From Gossypium raimondii (taxonomy: Eukaryota > Streptophyta > Magnoliopsida > Malvales > Malvaceae), in the NCBI RefSeq assembly GCF_025698545.1, contig NC_068576.1:1929501-1993500 (forward strand): a stretch of 64,000 nt of DNA. Direction: 5' to 3'. The position numbers were made by a program, and so were the translations under genes. The notes under the pieces were generated by a model. That model made no database searches and was not told where the DNA came from. It was given only the letters and a program-made list of their open reading frames with translations. This document shows, one piece after another, positions 47,800 through 59,639 of the stretch (positions are counted from its first letter, which is position 1; every line of letters begins with the position of its first letter).

Positions 47800-49050
47800 A
47801 AAGTTTGTTGTACAACGCACCTCAATCTCCATGCAACTGCTTATTGGTCATCTTCTTAATCCACCATGCTTTCCAATATGACATTCAGTACTGGAATTGT
47901 GCTTGCATGTCGACAATCAAGACCGATACAATAATTGTGGGCATGTTATTCACCAATGTCATGATGCAATTACAAATAGTTTTTGTATTAAGTTTGCGAT
48001 GGCCTTGCGTCATACGTGCAAAAGTGCATGTATGACACCCAACAAATTTTCGGATCTCCCACAATTGCAACATCTGGATAAATGCATCTAGTAACCACCA
48101 GTTGCACCTTTCTACCGACCTCCAACACTCCCCAACATATAATGTCGATTTAGATACAACGATTTTTTAGTCGACCGACACCTTCATGCTATATTGTTTG
48201 ATGGAAAATATGCAGTCTTCATTGGTTGTGAATTATTGGCCTACAAACAACTCTTCTAAGTCCAAAACTGCTAGCAACCAATGAAAAGATATTATATCTG
48301 GGTACTCAAGAAACTCGGATGTATGTGCCACATCAAGATCTACGCTCAACATGTGGGCCCAAGGTCATTGCATATTACAATGCTACAGGTCTGGTTCTTG
48401 ACCGAAGGGGCGTATACATTTTCATCATTGTCTGTGCCTTTATCGTCGATATCATCCGAGACCTTATCCAGATCGGGGTCACCAAAATCTTCACCCTCAT
48501 TATCAAAACGACCATCATTACCGAGTCATTCTCTATCATTTGCATCTGTCTCAATTACCGTCGGATGCATCTGTAAATGGGGACCCGAATTAGCGTTGTT
48601 ATACGCAGTCGGAGCATGGTGTGGATTTTCGACTAGTGTCGATGTTGCTTCATAACCGCACTATTCTGCCCTTCTAATATTCTAATTGAAGTCAAACCCA
48701 TGTACAAATGATCGCCTATCGATAGACACTCTCGGAGCCTCCATACACGGGTCTTGAACTCCATGTTATTAACTTAGTGGAGTGACATTTTGAACGGGCT
48801 CTACATCTTCTAACTCAACCAATAGCTCAACTAGTTCAACGTTCACGTTCCCAGTCAAGCAATAAAGTGTGATAATTGTCTCCATGTCTTCATCATCTAC
48901 AAGTTTCATCTTAGTATATTTGCATAGATTTGACAAATTTGGAAATTTGTAAAATAGTCTTGACATCCACCTCCCACAACGTTGAGTAATTTTTGCAATA
49001 ATCTTTTCTTTCATATCTTTGAATTTTACATTCTTATTAAGCATCATCAT
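47800..49050 (-). pseudogene. Mutator-like (MuDR) transposase N-terminal relic
   Basis: Minus-strand translations in order: MKEKIIAKITQRCGRWMSRLFYK with KLVDDEDMETIITLYC (about 49000-48870); AHMLSVDLDVAHTSEFLEYP then DI (about 48360); LEELFVGQ; LYVGECWRSVERCNW (about 48120); MWEIRKF-like LWEIRKFVGCHTC and MTQGHRKLNTKTIC (48060-47960); and SVLIVDMQAQFQY (about 47900). This order is that of plant MULE transposases: an N-terminal PB1-like segment, an acidic linker and the FAR1/MuDR-type DNA-binding domain. Stops and frameshifts interrupt it, and the catalytic DDE domain is absent because the sequence ends at about 47800. It cannot encode an active enzyme. Confidence 0.87.
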
Positions 49051-49429
49051 TATTTGCTAGTAAGATTCAAATATATAACCAACAATTTCTTGTAAAATTA
49101 CCCCCTCAAACTAAACATATATGAAAAATTGGTTATTCAAACGATACTAAATTTATAAAATAATTTAAAAATAAAAAATAGCTTTTATTTAAAAATATTA
49201 GACCCTACTGAAAAAAATATAATTACATATAAATAATTATAAACTAACCTTATAAACTCGAACTTGATTTTTGAAGTTTAAAACACAAATATTCTTTTCT
49301 TTTTCTGGTTTCTCCTATTCTACTGAACACAAATCTTTCCTCTCTTTTTTCTTCCATTCAATAGAAACCAAAAAGTTCAACAAAAACCCAAAACTTCAAC
49401 AGAAATAGATTTTTGGTTGGGGGTCGGGT
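49051..49429. other. no gene seen; AT-rich spacer right of the MULE relic
   Basis: The stretch may include the promoter side of the transposase. No terminal inverted repeat could be identified. Confidence 0.35.
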
Positions 49430-49760
49430 ATATATACTAGGTGGTGCTGCCTGACAGCGTCGTAGGACCACCAGTGTCTCTTGACATGTTGGCGGCACCA
49501 CTAATAAATTAATTTTTTCGGTTTCCCTTTTTTTCCTGACAACATTTATTAAAAAATTGTATCGATGTCGCCTGACACATCGACGACACCCATTAATTTT
49601 TTTAAAAAAAATATTAGTGGTGTTACCTGACCCACTGACGACACCCATTAAAAAAAATTTGCTAGTCTTAGCTTTTTTTTTTACACCAATTTTTTTTAAA
49701 TTATCAACACCTGACTCACCGTGATCGTATCACCCTATCAGACCAATGACACTTAGTATG
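49430..49760. repeat. palindromic repeat array, right of the MULE relic
   Basis: Units read ggtggtgctgcctgacagcgtcg, gatgtcgcctgacacatcgacgacacc and ggtgttacctgacccactgacgacacc, separated by T-rich spacers. Each unit can fold on itself. Their counterparts on the left side and the related array at 8410-8895 suggest one family. Confidence 0.62.
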
Positions 49761-49769
49761 TTTTTGCAT

Positions 49770-50525
49770 GTGCATTGGGGTGAGATATGATTATGTGATG
49801 GAGAAAGTTTGTTCTGGCAGTTTATCTGCGCTTTATGATTTTGGTAGAATTTTCGCAATATGCTTCTGGCAGCATTGCTGTATATTATCTGATCGGCATA
49901 CGACCACATTATGGTGTGATAGATGGATGAGTTCTTTAAGCCTTATTTGGTGTGATTGGTTGGATGGAGTTCGTGTGTAGTGGATGAAGATAAGAATTTC
50001 TGTATGACATCTCTATGCTAAGCATGTTATAATTTATGATCCGTCTATTTTGATATATGCATCTATGCATGATTTCACTATTTGCTTGTGGGCCAAGACA
50101 CACACTAAGCTTTATAAGTCATCTTGTTTACTTAATCTTTTCAGGTAACACCTAGACTTAGGATTTGGTGGCACTCGACAGCTCGGTTCAGTTATTACGT
50201 ATAAAACTTATCTAGTAATTCTTATTTTAAAATTCATGGACTTTTTGATCATTGGACGGTTTTGCGGATTTTAATGGTGGTTTTCAGGATTTGCTAAATA
50301 TTTTAATTAGTTATATTAAGATTTGGCAAGTTTTCTTAAAAAGCTAAAACTTAGCATTCGATTTTCATGCCTAAACAAGTCTAAGAAAATTTCCTTTGCA
50401 AAATTTTAACCAGGAATATGCATTTTTACAAAAACAAGTAAATAAAGTTGATAGCAGTGTTGATTTATTAATATAACTTTCAAGATTCGGCTATAACGTG
50501 TAGACCGGATTTAGGGTGTCTTACT
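49770..50525 (+). mobile_element. truncated Ty3-gypsy LTR fragment (3' part)
   Basis: The right end, gattcggctataacgtgtagaccgg then atttagggtgtcttac, is a diverged form of the usual LTR end. The passage tctggcagcattgctgtatattatctgatcgg near 49868 matches sequence near 35455 in the fragment at 35030-36213. The left end is lost. Confidence 0.65.
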
Positions 50526-51917
50526 AAATTTTTTTTCTAAAATTACAATAAAATAAATCTTACTTTTAATGAAATATAATTATTTAATTCATGTACAAGA
50601 TATAAAATTATTCACAATTATACAATATATAAAATAAAATTATAAAATTTATCCCGCAATGTAGTGGAAGCATTCCTCAAATAATAATAATAATAATGCA
50701 AGTACGACCTTTGTTTCTTCGAAGTAAAAACTAATAACCCTCGAATTAAGAGTCGATTCCATGAGGAAGCTACTCATAAAATAGATGTTTTGAAGATATG
50801 ATTTTTATATAAAATTACGAGAATAAAAAGAAAAATAATAAAATTAAGCTTTGTTCTTATCAATTTGACTGGTTATTTTTACAGTTTTTATCATACCATT
50901 ACAATAAAGTAAATGCAAGATGAGGGCGTTAGAGACAAGACTCAGTACGAGGGTACAACAGAGTCTCAAATTTTCTGACAAATGTTCCATCTCTCTCCAG
51001 CATCGTCAATCAATCTGTACGAAAAACCAAAACTCCACCACACACACATATTTTATATATAAAGGATAAAAATCTAATCCCAGTTTTCTTTTTGGGATAA
51101 AAAAATCTAACCCAGTTGCAAAAAACAAACCACTTGATATTTACAATTTATCCATAGAGACCAATATGGCAAAATATTTGCAAAGCCAGTCCTTGTTTGG
51201 ACACAAAAGGAATCTTTCTATATTTTCCTTCTTCCATTTCTTTCAATAATTTAGTAGCTTTTTATTTTTATCTCTTTCTGTCAAGTGTCACCACCACCAT
51301 TCTCATCACTCAACCCCCACCCCCCTCCAAAAAAAAAGAAAATTAATATGAGAAAAACCCATAAATTCTGACCAATCAAAATCCCCCACCTTCTTCCATT
51401 TTTCATCCTACAATGAGGTTGGGTAGGGTTGGGAGGCTTTTTTCTCTCTTTGGCAACTAGGGTTTTGCTTCAATGTTTTCTTCCTGATGTCATTTTATTT
51501 TCTTTAGTATCGGTTTTTTTTTAGATAAGAGTATTTGATTCTACTGGCTTACTTTGGAAAGCCAAAAAAGCAAAAGAAGAAAAAAAAAACCCAGTTGCAC
51601 AGCTAATCTCTTGATCCTACTACTGTTTCTTATCTGTTTGCTGCTTCACAACAGAGATTCTCTTCTACACAATTTTCTTGGTACTTAAAACTTTCTTTTC
51701 TCCTGTATTTTGCTTGATTTAAGGTGAGAAACTGAGATCTATCAATTTACATACATATGTATATTGGGTTTGATTTCTTGTGACTAAACCCCATTTTGTT
51801 AATGTGCTTGTTAGTAGCAATTAGCATAGGGTTCAAATTTTGATTCCTTTGAACACATGTGTTTCTTTAACAAACCGATTGCTGTTGTTTGCTTGTTTTT
51901 TGTGGAGTGGAAAGAGA
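50526..51917 (+). promoter_or_regulatory. upstream and 5' leader region of the MADS-box gene
   Basis: From about 51220 the sequence becomes CT-rich and leader-like (ccaccaccattctcatcactcaaccccc). A possible leader intron donor, ttaag|gtgagaaac, lies at 51724, but no definite acceptor is claimed. An (AAT)n tract is at 50680-50695. A tatatataaagg word occurs near 51054. No protein gene is seen. Confidence 0.4.
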
Positions 51918-54900
51918 ATGACGAGACAAAGGATAGAGATCAAGAAGATCGCCAACACAGCGGCACGACAGGTGACATTCTCAAAGAGGAGAAGAGGACT
52001 TTTCAAGAAAGCTCACGAGCTTTCCACTCTTTGCGATGCCGAGATAGCTCTTATAGTCTTCTCAGCCACCGGCAAGCTCTTCAAATATTCCAGCACCAGG
52101 TTACTTATCGGTAGCTCTTCCCTTTCATCTCCCATACATACCTTATCTCTGCTGCTTCTCCATTTGGTTGTTTGGTAACTGTGAGATTAATTTGATTTGA
52201 AACAAGATCTGCCAAATCAAGAGAACTGTACAAGAATCTAAATTCATAATGACCAATGTACTTGAATCTTATATTTTTCTTTTCAAAAATTAAAAAAAGA
52301 AAAAAAACTTCTTTTAATAATCCATGTCAGAAGCTGGGTGGGGGACTTAGGGTTGGGTGATAGTTTCATCAAATTCTTTGTCTAATCAATCTTTGTAAAT
52401 TTCTAGTTGGTACTTGACTGATGCTTTCCATGAACGAAACCTTAGGTTTTCATAAAATATTAGGGCTCCTAATCACCAATCCTATACATGAATATCTACA
52501 ACAATATTACAATGATTTATGTTCCATATGTTGTAATAAGCGTATGCATTTCTACTATTTTAGGTAAATCGACATGAATCCTGTCTTGTTTTGGTGTGTT
52601 GGCTTATCTATGAATAAATGTTGTTTATTATCTCTTTTTAGTAAAATTTTATTTTGATTAACCAAATTATCCATATATATATATATATATATACATAAAT
52701 TTTATGTTTATTTAACAATAAGAATTTGTTGAACTTCAAGCTCTGACCTATTAATATAGAGTTCACCTTTCCTAGGAATATCATGAATAGCATGGTTCAA
52801 TTCATCATTGTGTAAAAAACAAGAATTCATCTATTAATATAATATCAATTTATGAATCCTAAAATACATAATTAAGTTTAAAAGCAGACATATATTAAGA
52901 AAATGTGACAACAAATAAGATATGATCAAATCTTTCAATAACAATATTTTTTTGGGAAAAGATCCGCTTATAATGATGTAAAACTAGTTTTATACTCTTT
53001 CATAATTTCTTTTATTGTTGATATTTTAACAGTCCGACTATCATATTTCATGCATGTCAAGTTTGTAGTAAATAAAATTGTTTTAACTATTTGTTTTGTT
53101 TTAAAAAATTCAATCGTTAACTATTTATTAATTCATAGACAATATTTTTATCGATATGATAGATATACGGATCGATTCAAAATTTTACATGCATGAAAAA
53201 TTCAATTATATTGATAAATTCATCGATTGGATGGTTAAAATATTAAGAGTTAATAAAGTAATGAAATTGTTCCAACTTATTGATTTTCATTAACTAACCC
53301 TAGATCCTTGCCCCTAAAAAATGGATGTTTCTCTTCTAGCTCCATCCTGTACTATTTACATTACAACACAACAAAAAGACGAATGATAATATAACAAAGG
53401 ATGTTAAGCAAAAAGCACCTTCATTTCTACATAACGGAAAGTGGTGGGTTAAAAGAATGTAAAATCATGTTATTTTTACATCGTTGTAAGTGGACTCCAT
53501 CCCATTCCATCCTTTATAAATTCATTTCTTTAGTTTGTTGTAGATCTAAATATTTTTACCCTTTATAACACATTTCAACCTATAAGAGCAACATGCATAA
53601 ATTATGAAGTATACCCATTACTAAACTAGTTCTTTGTAAGAGCCTCTTCTCCCAAAATTAATTTTAATCCTAAGTGGAATAAAATGATAAATTTTATTAA
53701 AGATATGATTTAAATCTCCTAATTAATATTATTAATATATATTGTAGTCTTTACTCAAAATTTAAAAAGTCAAATATGATTTAAATCTAAGTCCTAAGCT
53801 TTAAGCCCTAAACCCTAAACTCTAAACCCTTCCCCCTCATACTAAGACTATAGAATGTTCTTGTGAATTATGGCCAATACCAGGTATATAAGCAGTGATT
53901 TCAAACCCACAGTTAATCGTACTCGCAACTTTACGTAAGGCGAGTTTGGTTTATTGGGGTGATAGTGAAAAAGTTGATGATAAGTCACCTTTATCGCCAC
54001 TCTATAGAACCGCATATGAGGTTTTCACCTCATATAGCTCCTCGCTCAATTCTTTCAAGTCATTGGGTCCTTTTCCTCGCTCGAGAATCTCCTCCTTCTT
54101 CCACTCTGTCCCAAGAGTAACTAGGACAAATTCAGTCACGTTTTCATGTTCCAATTGAACACTTTCCATTTTGATTATTCTCAAAGAGAAGATTTTTTTA
54201 CCAAACATCTGCGGATCCAATCACACGATCTTATAATAAGAACAAGAGATCTTTCTCGATCAATCCCTTTCCCCTCATTCTTCGAGAATCAGAAAGATCC
54301 TTTTCAAGTTTGAATTTGTTCATTTGGAATCTGGGTTCTTCTACTTCATTTTTATTTGCTTATTTATTATTTTTATTATTTTTCCCCCTCTTTTTTTAAT
54401 TTCTTTTTTTTATTTTATTCCCTTCCATCATTCCCTAAGTCCCATAGGTTTGATCCTATAGAATTTGACCCATTTTCTCATTGAGCGAGGGGTACGAACT
54501 AAATCAAATTGATTTTTCGATCAAAAATATGATTATGGGTATATAACAACTACCTCATTATAATAGTAAAAATCTTTATAGATAAATAAAGCTTTTTATA
54601 GAAAAGATCAGTTCTACGTAAACCCTCAATTTTAAATGTAAATATATATAATCCAACATCTTTATTATTATTGGTATCCCCCAAAATCTATAAGCTTTTA
54701 CATTATGAAATGGAAAGGAAACAATAATCTAACAAACTCAAAAGGAGAGAAGGAGCAAAAGGAGAATGAAAGATTTTTTTGAAGTGGGTTGAGAGTGAAA
54801 ATGAACCATGGTATGTATAAAAGTTGTATTGGCTAAAAATAACACAGATAAGTGGATTGAATTAGTTAAAAATAGTTTGAAAATGATTCAATGAATTTAG

Positions 54901-57265
54901 ACTTGACTAAATATAAATGCTACTAGTTAAGAAGTTTACTTGTCTCTCAAAATTCATTAAAAAGAAATTCAAAACAAAATGACTCAAATGTAAATTACAC
55001 TAACTTTTGGGGCCTAATGCGCAAATTCACCTTTATCAATTTGGTTATTACTAGCCCAATGAAATATAAGGACTTATAAACAATGGTCTCAAATTTTTTT
55101 TTTAGAAATGTGAGATTCATTCTTTGAAATATCTCAAATTTTCAACACCAGTTAACTGATATTTATATAGTAATTAAAGGATTTTCTTTTATAAATTATA
55201 AGGAAAAATTTTATTTTTGCATTTAATGCAATTTTTACTAAATTCAAGAAAAAAGTTGATTAACAATAATTTTCTTCCCATAAATATCATCTTGAGAAAA
55301 GAGATGCTAACAAAATGATATTAAAGGAAGATAATGTGCAATCAATGATTTTTTTGTGTGTTAAGTAAAACAATGCATTCAATGCATATAACCTTTCTAA
55401 ATTAGTCCTATGTTCAAGATTTGATATTTCTCTGTTAATTCTCTCCTTTTTTTTTTATGAATTTAGCTTTTATTTGTTTGAATTCAATTTAATGTTGGGG
55501 TTGATGTTGGTAGTTTCCCATTGCTTATGGTCTTTTCATTAGTTTACAAAGACTAGAAATTTAGTTGCTATTGAAAAATTGGTGGCTCCCATGTGAAGAT
55601 TACAAATATTAATGGTTGAATACTTTATGGTAGTTTCTATATGAAAATCCAAGTTAATAGCTTAGAACCCAAAGTCAAAATAAACATGAATTCCATAGTT
55701 TTAACTAAATCTATTCTTAATCTTTAAAAATATGCATTCAAAAATGGAAAGAAAAAAAAAAAAAACTCTTAGATCGATTTGAGGGAACAGGAGTGTTAAG
55801 GGTGATCATCCAAGTCCAATAGTGGTGTATAAATTGGATTATATTATATAGGATTTTCTTAACTTGTGTTTAAGGTCATTTTATTATTAATTTGATTCTA
55901 TATATTTTTTAGGTTTAATACATTACTTGATTGAACTTTGATAAAACCTAATTGTTGAATTACAATTTACATTATGGCCCAGTATGAGGCAGGTGATTGA
56001 AAGGCGCCGTTTGCAGTCAGAAAGGATTGATGGATTGGAGGGCGCTCCATCTGTTGAGCTGCAGGTTACAACTTCTGTTTTTTCTCTTATTGTTTGTATT
56101 GCACGTACAGATTTATGGGAAATTATCTGTTTTTATTTATAATAATTACAAGGTAAATGCATTCCGATGATCATGAGATGGATTAAGCACAACTAAGAAC
56201 CCCTTTTAAGATCTTGAACTTCTTGTGTAACTAGTGCTGCCTGTATGAAACATTAGATCCTTGAAAAGGCCACATTTTTTATCCTATCTGCCTGGAAACC
56301 GAACCGCATTTTAATGAAGTTGTGAACTGGTTTGTTTTAGCTGGAGAGTGCTACTCATTCCGTGTTGAGTAAGGAAATTGCAGAAAAGACCCAAGAACTG
56401 AGGTAAATCCGAGTATTTATTACTGTGATATATGAGGTTGTCAATGCCATAATGATATTTTGGCATGGTTTCGTTGATAGACAGCTAAGGGGAGAAGACC
56501 TCCACGGACTAAACCTAGACCAGCTGAAACAACTAGAGAAATTAGTCCAAGGTGGCTTGAGCCAAATTTCAGAAACAAAGGTGTTTTCTTCAAGCCCCAT
56601 ACTCATCTTTGCTTTTTCAAGTTTTATTATTTTCCTTAGTTGAGTCAGTGGAAAAGCATTCATGTTTCAGGATGAGCGATTTTTGAAAGAGATCAGCACC
56701 CTGGAGAAGAAGGTGATTGATATATAAATGGCTAACTTATAAGAAATGGTCAAAAGCCATGCATGCATTCAAAGATTTTAATGGCAAAAACATCCTTTTT
56801 TACTTAACTGTTTGTTTATACCTTGAAGGGAGCAGAACTGAAGGAAGAAAACCTGATATTGAAACAGCAAGTGAGTGTGTTACACCATATCTTGTTTCTT
56901 GGTTTCAATACATTTTCATTTGACAGCCAAGTTAATTTTGGGTAGGTGGAGAAATTACCGCTTGTGGTCAAAGGCCAACCATCAGAGCCATTTCCCCATC
57001 TTCACAAATCTGGAGACCCCCCTCCTCCTCCTCAAGGGTATAACACCTCTGATATTTCACTCACCTTGGGGTAAGCTCTCATATATACTTTGTAAACTCT
57101 TTTATCTTTTCCTACACATTAAAACATGGATATAAAATATGATTTTCGATAACAACTTTTAAGAAAAAAAAATGCAAGTACGTGTGGTATATTGCTAATA
57201 TCTGCTATAGCCCGGCCTGAGTGCATCAACCAATGCCCTTTTGCAGGTTACCTTTCCCTAGCTGA
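51918..57265 (+). CDS. SVP: MADS-box transcription factor, SVP/AGL24/JOINTLESS clade (eight exons)
   Basis: Coding exons: 51918-52099, 55983-56064, 56341-56402, 56481-56580, 56671-56712, 56829-56870, 56946-57070 and 57247-57265; 217 residues. All introns are GT-AG and phases match. Residues 1-60 are a complete MADS domain ([43 protein letters not shown]). Exon 2 encodes the I region; exons 3-6 encode the K domain ([28 protein letters not shown], coiled-coil heptads). The C-terminus DISLTLGLPFPS contains LxLxL, an EAR-like repression motif. This layout and the ending (compare LRLGLP in SVP) fit the StMADS11 clade, regulators of flowering time, floral meristem identity or pedicel abscission. 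Which paralogue it is cannot be decided here; the symbol is for the clade. The start is the first ATG that gives a normal MADS N-terminus; an open frame continues upstream without a conserved sequence. Intron 1 is about 3.9 kb. Confidence 0.93.
53880..54545. other. organelle-like DNA inserted in MADS intron 1 (probably plastid)
   Basis: The passage from ggtatataagcagtgatttc to gacccattttctcattgagcg has an even, non-intron-like composition. It includes phrases I know from plastid genomes, such as gagatctttctcgatcaatcccttt, cttcgagaatcagaaagatcc and ttgaatttgttcatttggaatctgg. It differs from an intact plastid sequence by small deletions (for example ctttacgtaaggcgagtttgg), so it is an old nuclear transfer. 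I cannot name the plastid locus with certainty. The 87-codon open run within it is not a gene. Confidence 0.6.
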
Positions 57266-59188
57266 TAGAAAGGTTAGCGGGGATGTTGTGAAGAAATGCT
57301 CCTCATCTTTGCATAAAATCGTATCTTTAAAGCTCATCTATACGAGTAAATTTACAACCTGGCTCCTCTATGTTAAATGTATCTATATATCTATAGGCTG
57401 AAGATAACCATTTAATTATCAAGTTCATTGATGTTTACGAAAACAAAAGAAAAAGGTATTGCAATAAAACTGACTTTTATATGCAAGAAAAAATCGGCTA
57501 TCTGATACTATCCACTGCCATCCCTGCAAGTAGAGAAAGGGTATAAATAGATGCTAAGTGTATGATCAAAGTAGGGATCGACGAGTTGGAAAGAGCTGTG
57601 GAGGCTAACTCCAGCATTGCAGGAGCTCGATGCAATTATCACATTTCTTAAAATTCTTTATTTATAAAGACATGTCCGTAAGTGGAGAAATTTCAGAGAT
57701 TTATTTCCATCACACTTGTTCGTATACAACGTAGTGAATACTACAATAGTAATAGATAAATGAAGAGAGCACATTTCAATTGGTGTTAGGAATTTCTCTG
57801 GGTTTTATCAGTATTGGGTCAAGTCTTGGTTTGAGGCTATAATGAGCATGAGTGAAATATAGTAAATTACCTTTTGAGTAAAGTTTTGCATCTTTATAAA
57901 AAAAGATACCAGCAACTCAACACTAATATTATCAAGTCTGCTTTCTGCCTTGGAAGTTTCTGCTTTGTAGGGCAAAGATGAAGCATTCAAAGGATGATCT
58001 CTGTTAATAATCATCTCTCATTATATAAAATTATTAATTAATTTAATTTTTTTTATTTTAAATGCATATTTTTAGTATTAATGTTTTCTACATCAATTTT
58101 ATTTTATTCATTACATTGATAATATTTAATTTAATGTAGGGAAAACACAGAGAAAACGATGATGCCTAAATTCTAAAACCCAATATTATAATTAAATTTA
58201 ACTATTTTAGTTGATAATGTTAATACATATCTCGTGCATAATCCACCGAAAGAGCTACTAACGGAAATGGAGGAGGATAGGAAATATTTTGAAAGTTAAA
58301 ACAGTTATTTTAACATTGTCATTATATTGGAAATATTTTTAATTAATATGTTTAAAATTTTAAATTTAAATTGTTTTTAAATATGTTTTGTACATTAAAA
58401 TTTTTAAATATTATTTATATAAACATTTTAATTATTTTAAAAAAACTAATATCTATTTAAAACATCATTATAAAAATTAAAATTGTTTTGATTGATACAT
58501 CTAATCAGCTCATGCATCGCATTGGATATTCAAACTAGTTTTCTCAATATAGAAATATTATCCAAACTAAAAACTTAATATTGCATAAATAATTATTTTA
58601 AGATCTTTAAAATAATATAATTTTAAAAATATAAAGAATTATTTGATGCAAATTAGAATCGCAATAAATTGATTCCTCCTCCACATTTTCCCTTTGTTAT
58701 ACAAACTTTAAGTTGTGGAGGTTATAAATTTTTGTGTGTAACTTTAATAGGGAACGGGAGGCTAACCTTAATAGATAGAGGAATAATTAATTTGTTGAAA
58801 AAATTGTTTATGAAAACGGTTTTATGGTGTAGCAAAACTTTAAAACATTTTCCTAAAATTGGATTTCCACTAAATTTAGAACTTGTATTTTTGAGCTAGC
58901 GAGTCTTGTCAAATTCTGAATCTAACGACTAAACCCTTCTAGCTTTTGACTAAATGATTTTCTTCGTTATTCTCGAACTTTTAAATGATAAGAGAGCGAG
59001 TTCTTATTAAGAACCGAAAACAAAATGAAAAGTTTCAACCTTTTAACGGGGAAAGATAACTTTCTTTATGGGGAAACTAAAATTGAAAATATAATGTTGA
59101 TGATCTAGTCATGTTGTCCATATATAATGTGCAAGGTGCATGTAATAATTTTATATATTGAGGCTCTTGTTCATATATGTGGCATTCA
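57266..59188. other. MADS 3' UTR, then AT-rich spacer
   Basis: The first several hundred bases are presumably 3' UTR and terminator of the MADS gene. A 68-codon minus-strand run at 57808-58014 and a plus-strand run at 58669-58899 show no domain. The middle (58020-58660) is very AT-rich. Confidence 0.4.
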
Positions 59189-59192
59189 CTTG

Positions 59193-59614
59193 TGTCACGG
59201 GGTTAGAACTTTAGTCTTGTAATCTATGCGACTTTAGGCAATTTCTTTGTTTCAAACGCGCCTAAGTCAGCCTAAGTCAAATTCTCTAAGGCACTAGAAA
59301 TATAGCGGAAGCATAATGAAACAAAAAGAGCAACACGAGAACTAAAAAGTCATAGGAAAACAATGCACACCAAATGTTTGAATAAATGCTCTCAATATAT
59401 TATTAACCCAAGAATAACTAAATACAATGAGATGAATACAAATGAAAGGGGAGACCTCTATTTATAGTTGAGCTCTCCCAAAATCAACTGTACAAATTAA
59501 TGGGCTTCTTCATGGGTTCCACGAATCAAGCCAGTTTAAGCAGGTCAAATATGTCCCATTTAATAAGTTGGTCTGTGTGCAATGGTAACGGGTTTTGATC
59601 CGTGGCCCATGACA
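59193..59614 (-). mobile_element. solo LTR or TRIM-like element, flanked by CTTG
   Basis: On the minus strand it reads TGTCATGGGCCACGG...CCCCGTGACA, with CTTG at 59189-59192 and 59615-59618. The promoter word caactataaatagaggtct and the phrase gagagcatttattcaaacatttgg match the copy at 16709-17330. At 422 bases it is shorter than that copy through internal deletion. No coding sequence is present. Confidence 0.75.
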
Positions 59615-59639
59615 CTTGCACTTATTTGGCCGAAAGTGT

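Noticed and set aside
47800-49050. Active MULE transposase or a FAR1-like host gene
   Set aside because: Multiple stops and frameshifts, and the catalytic domain is missing, so it is a relic.
53895-54158. 87-codon open frame within MADS intron 1
   Set aside because: It falls in the organelle-like insert, which is frame-broken; splicing removes the region.
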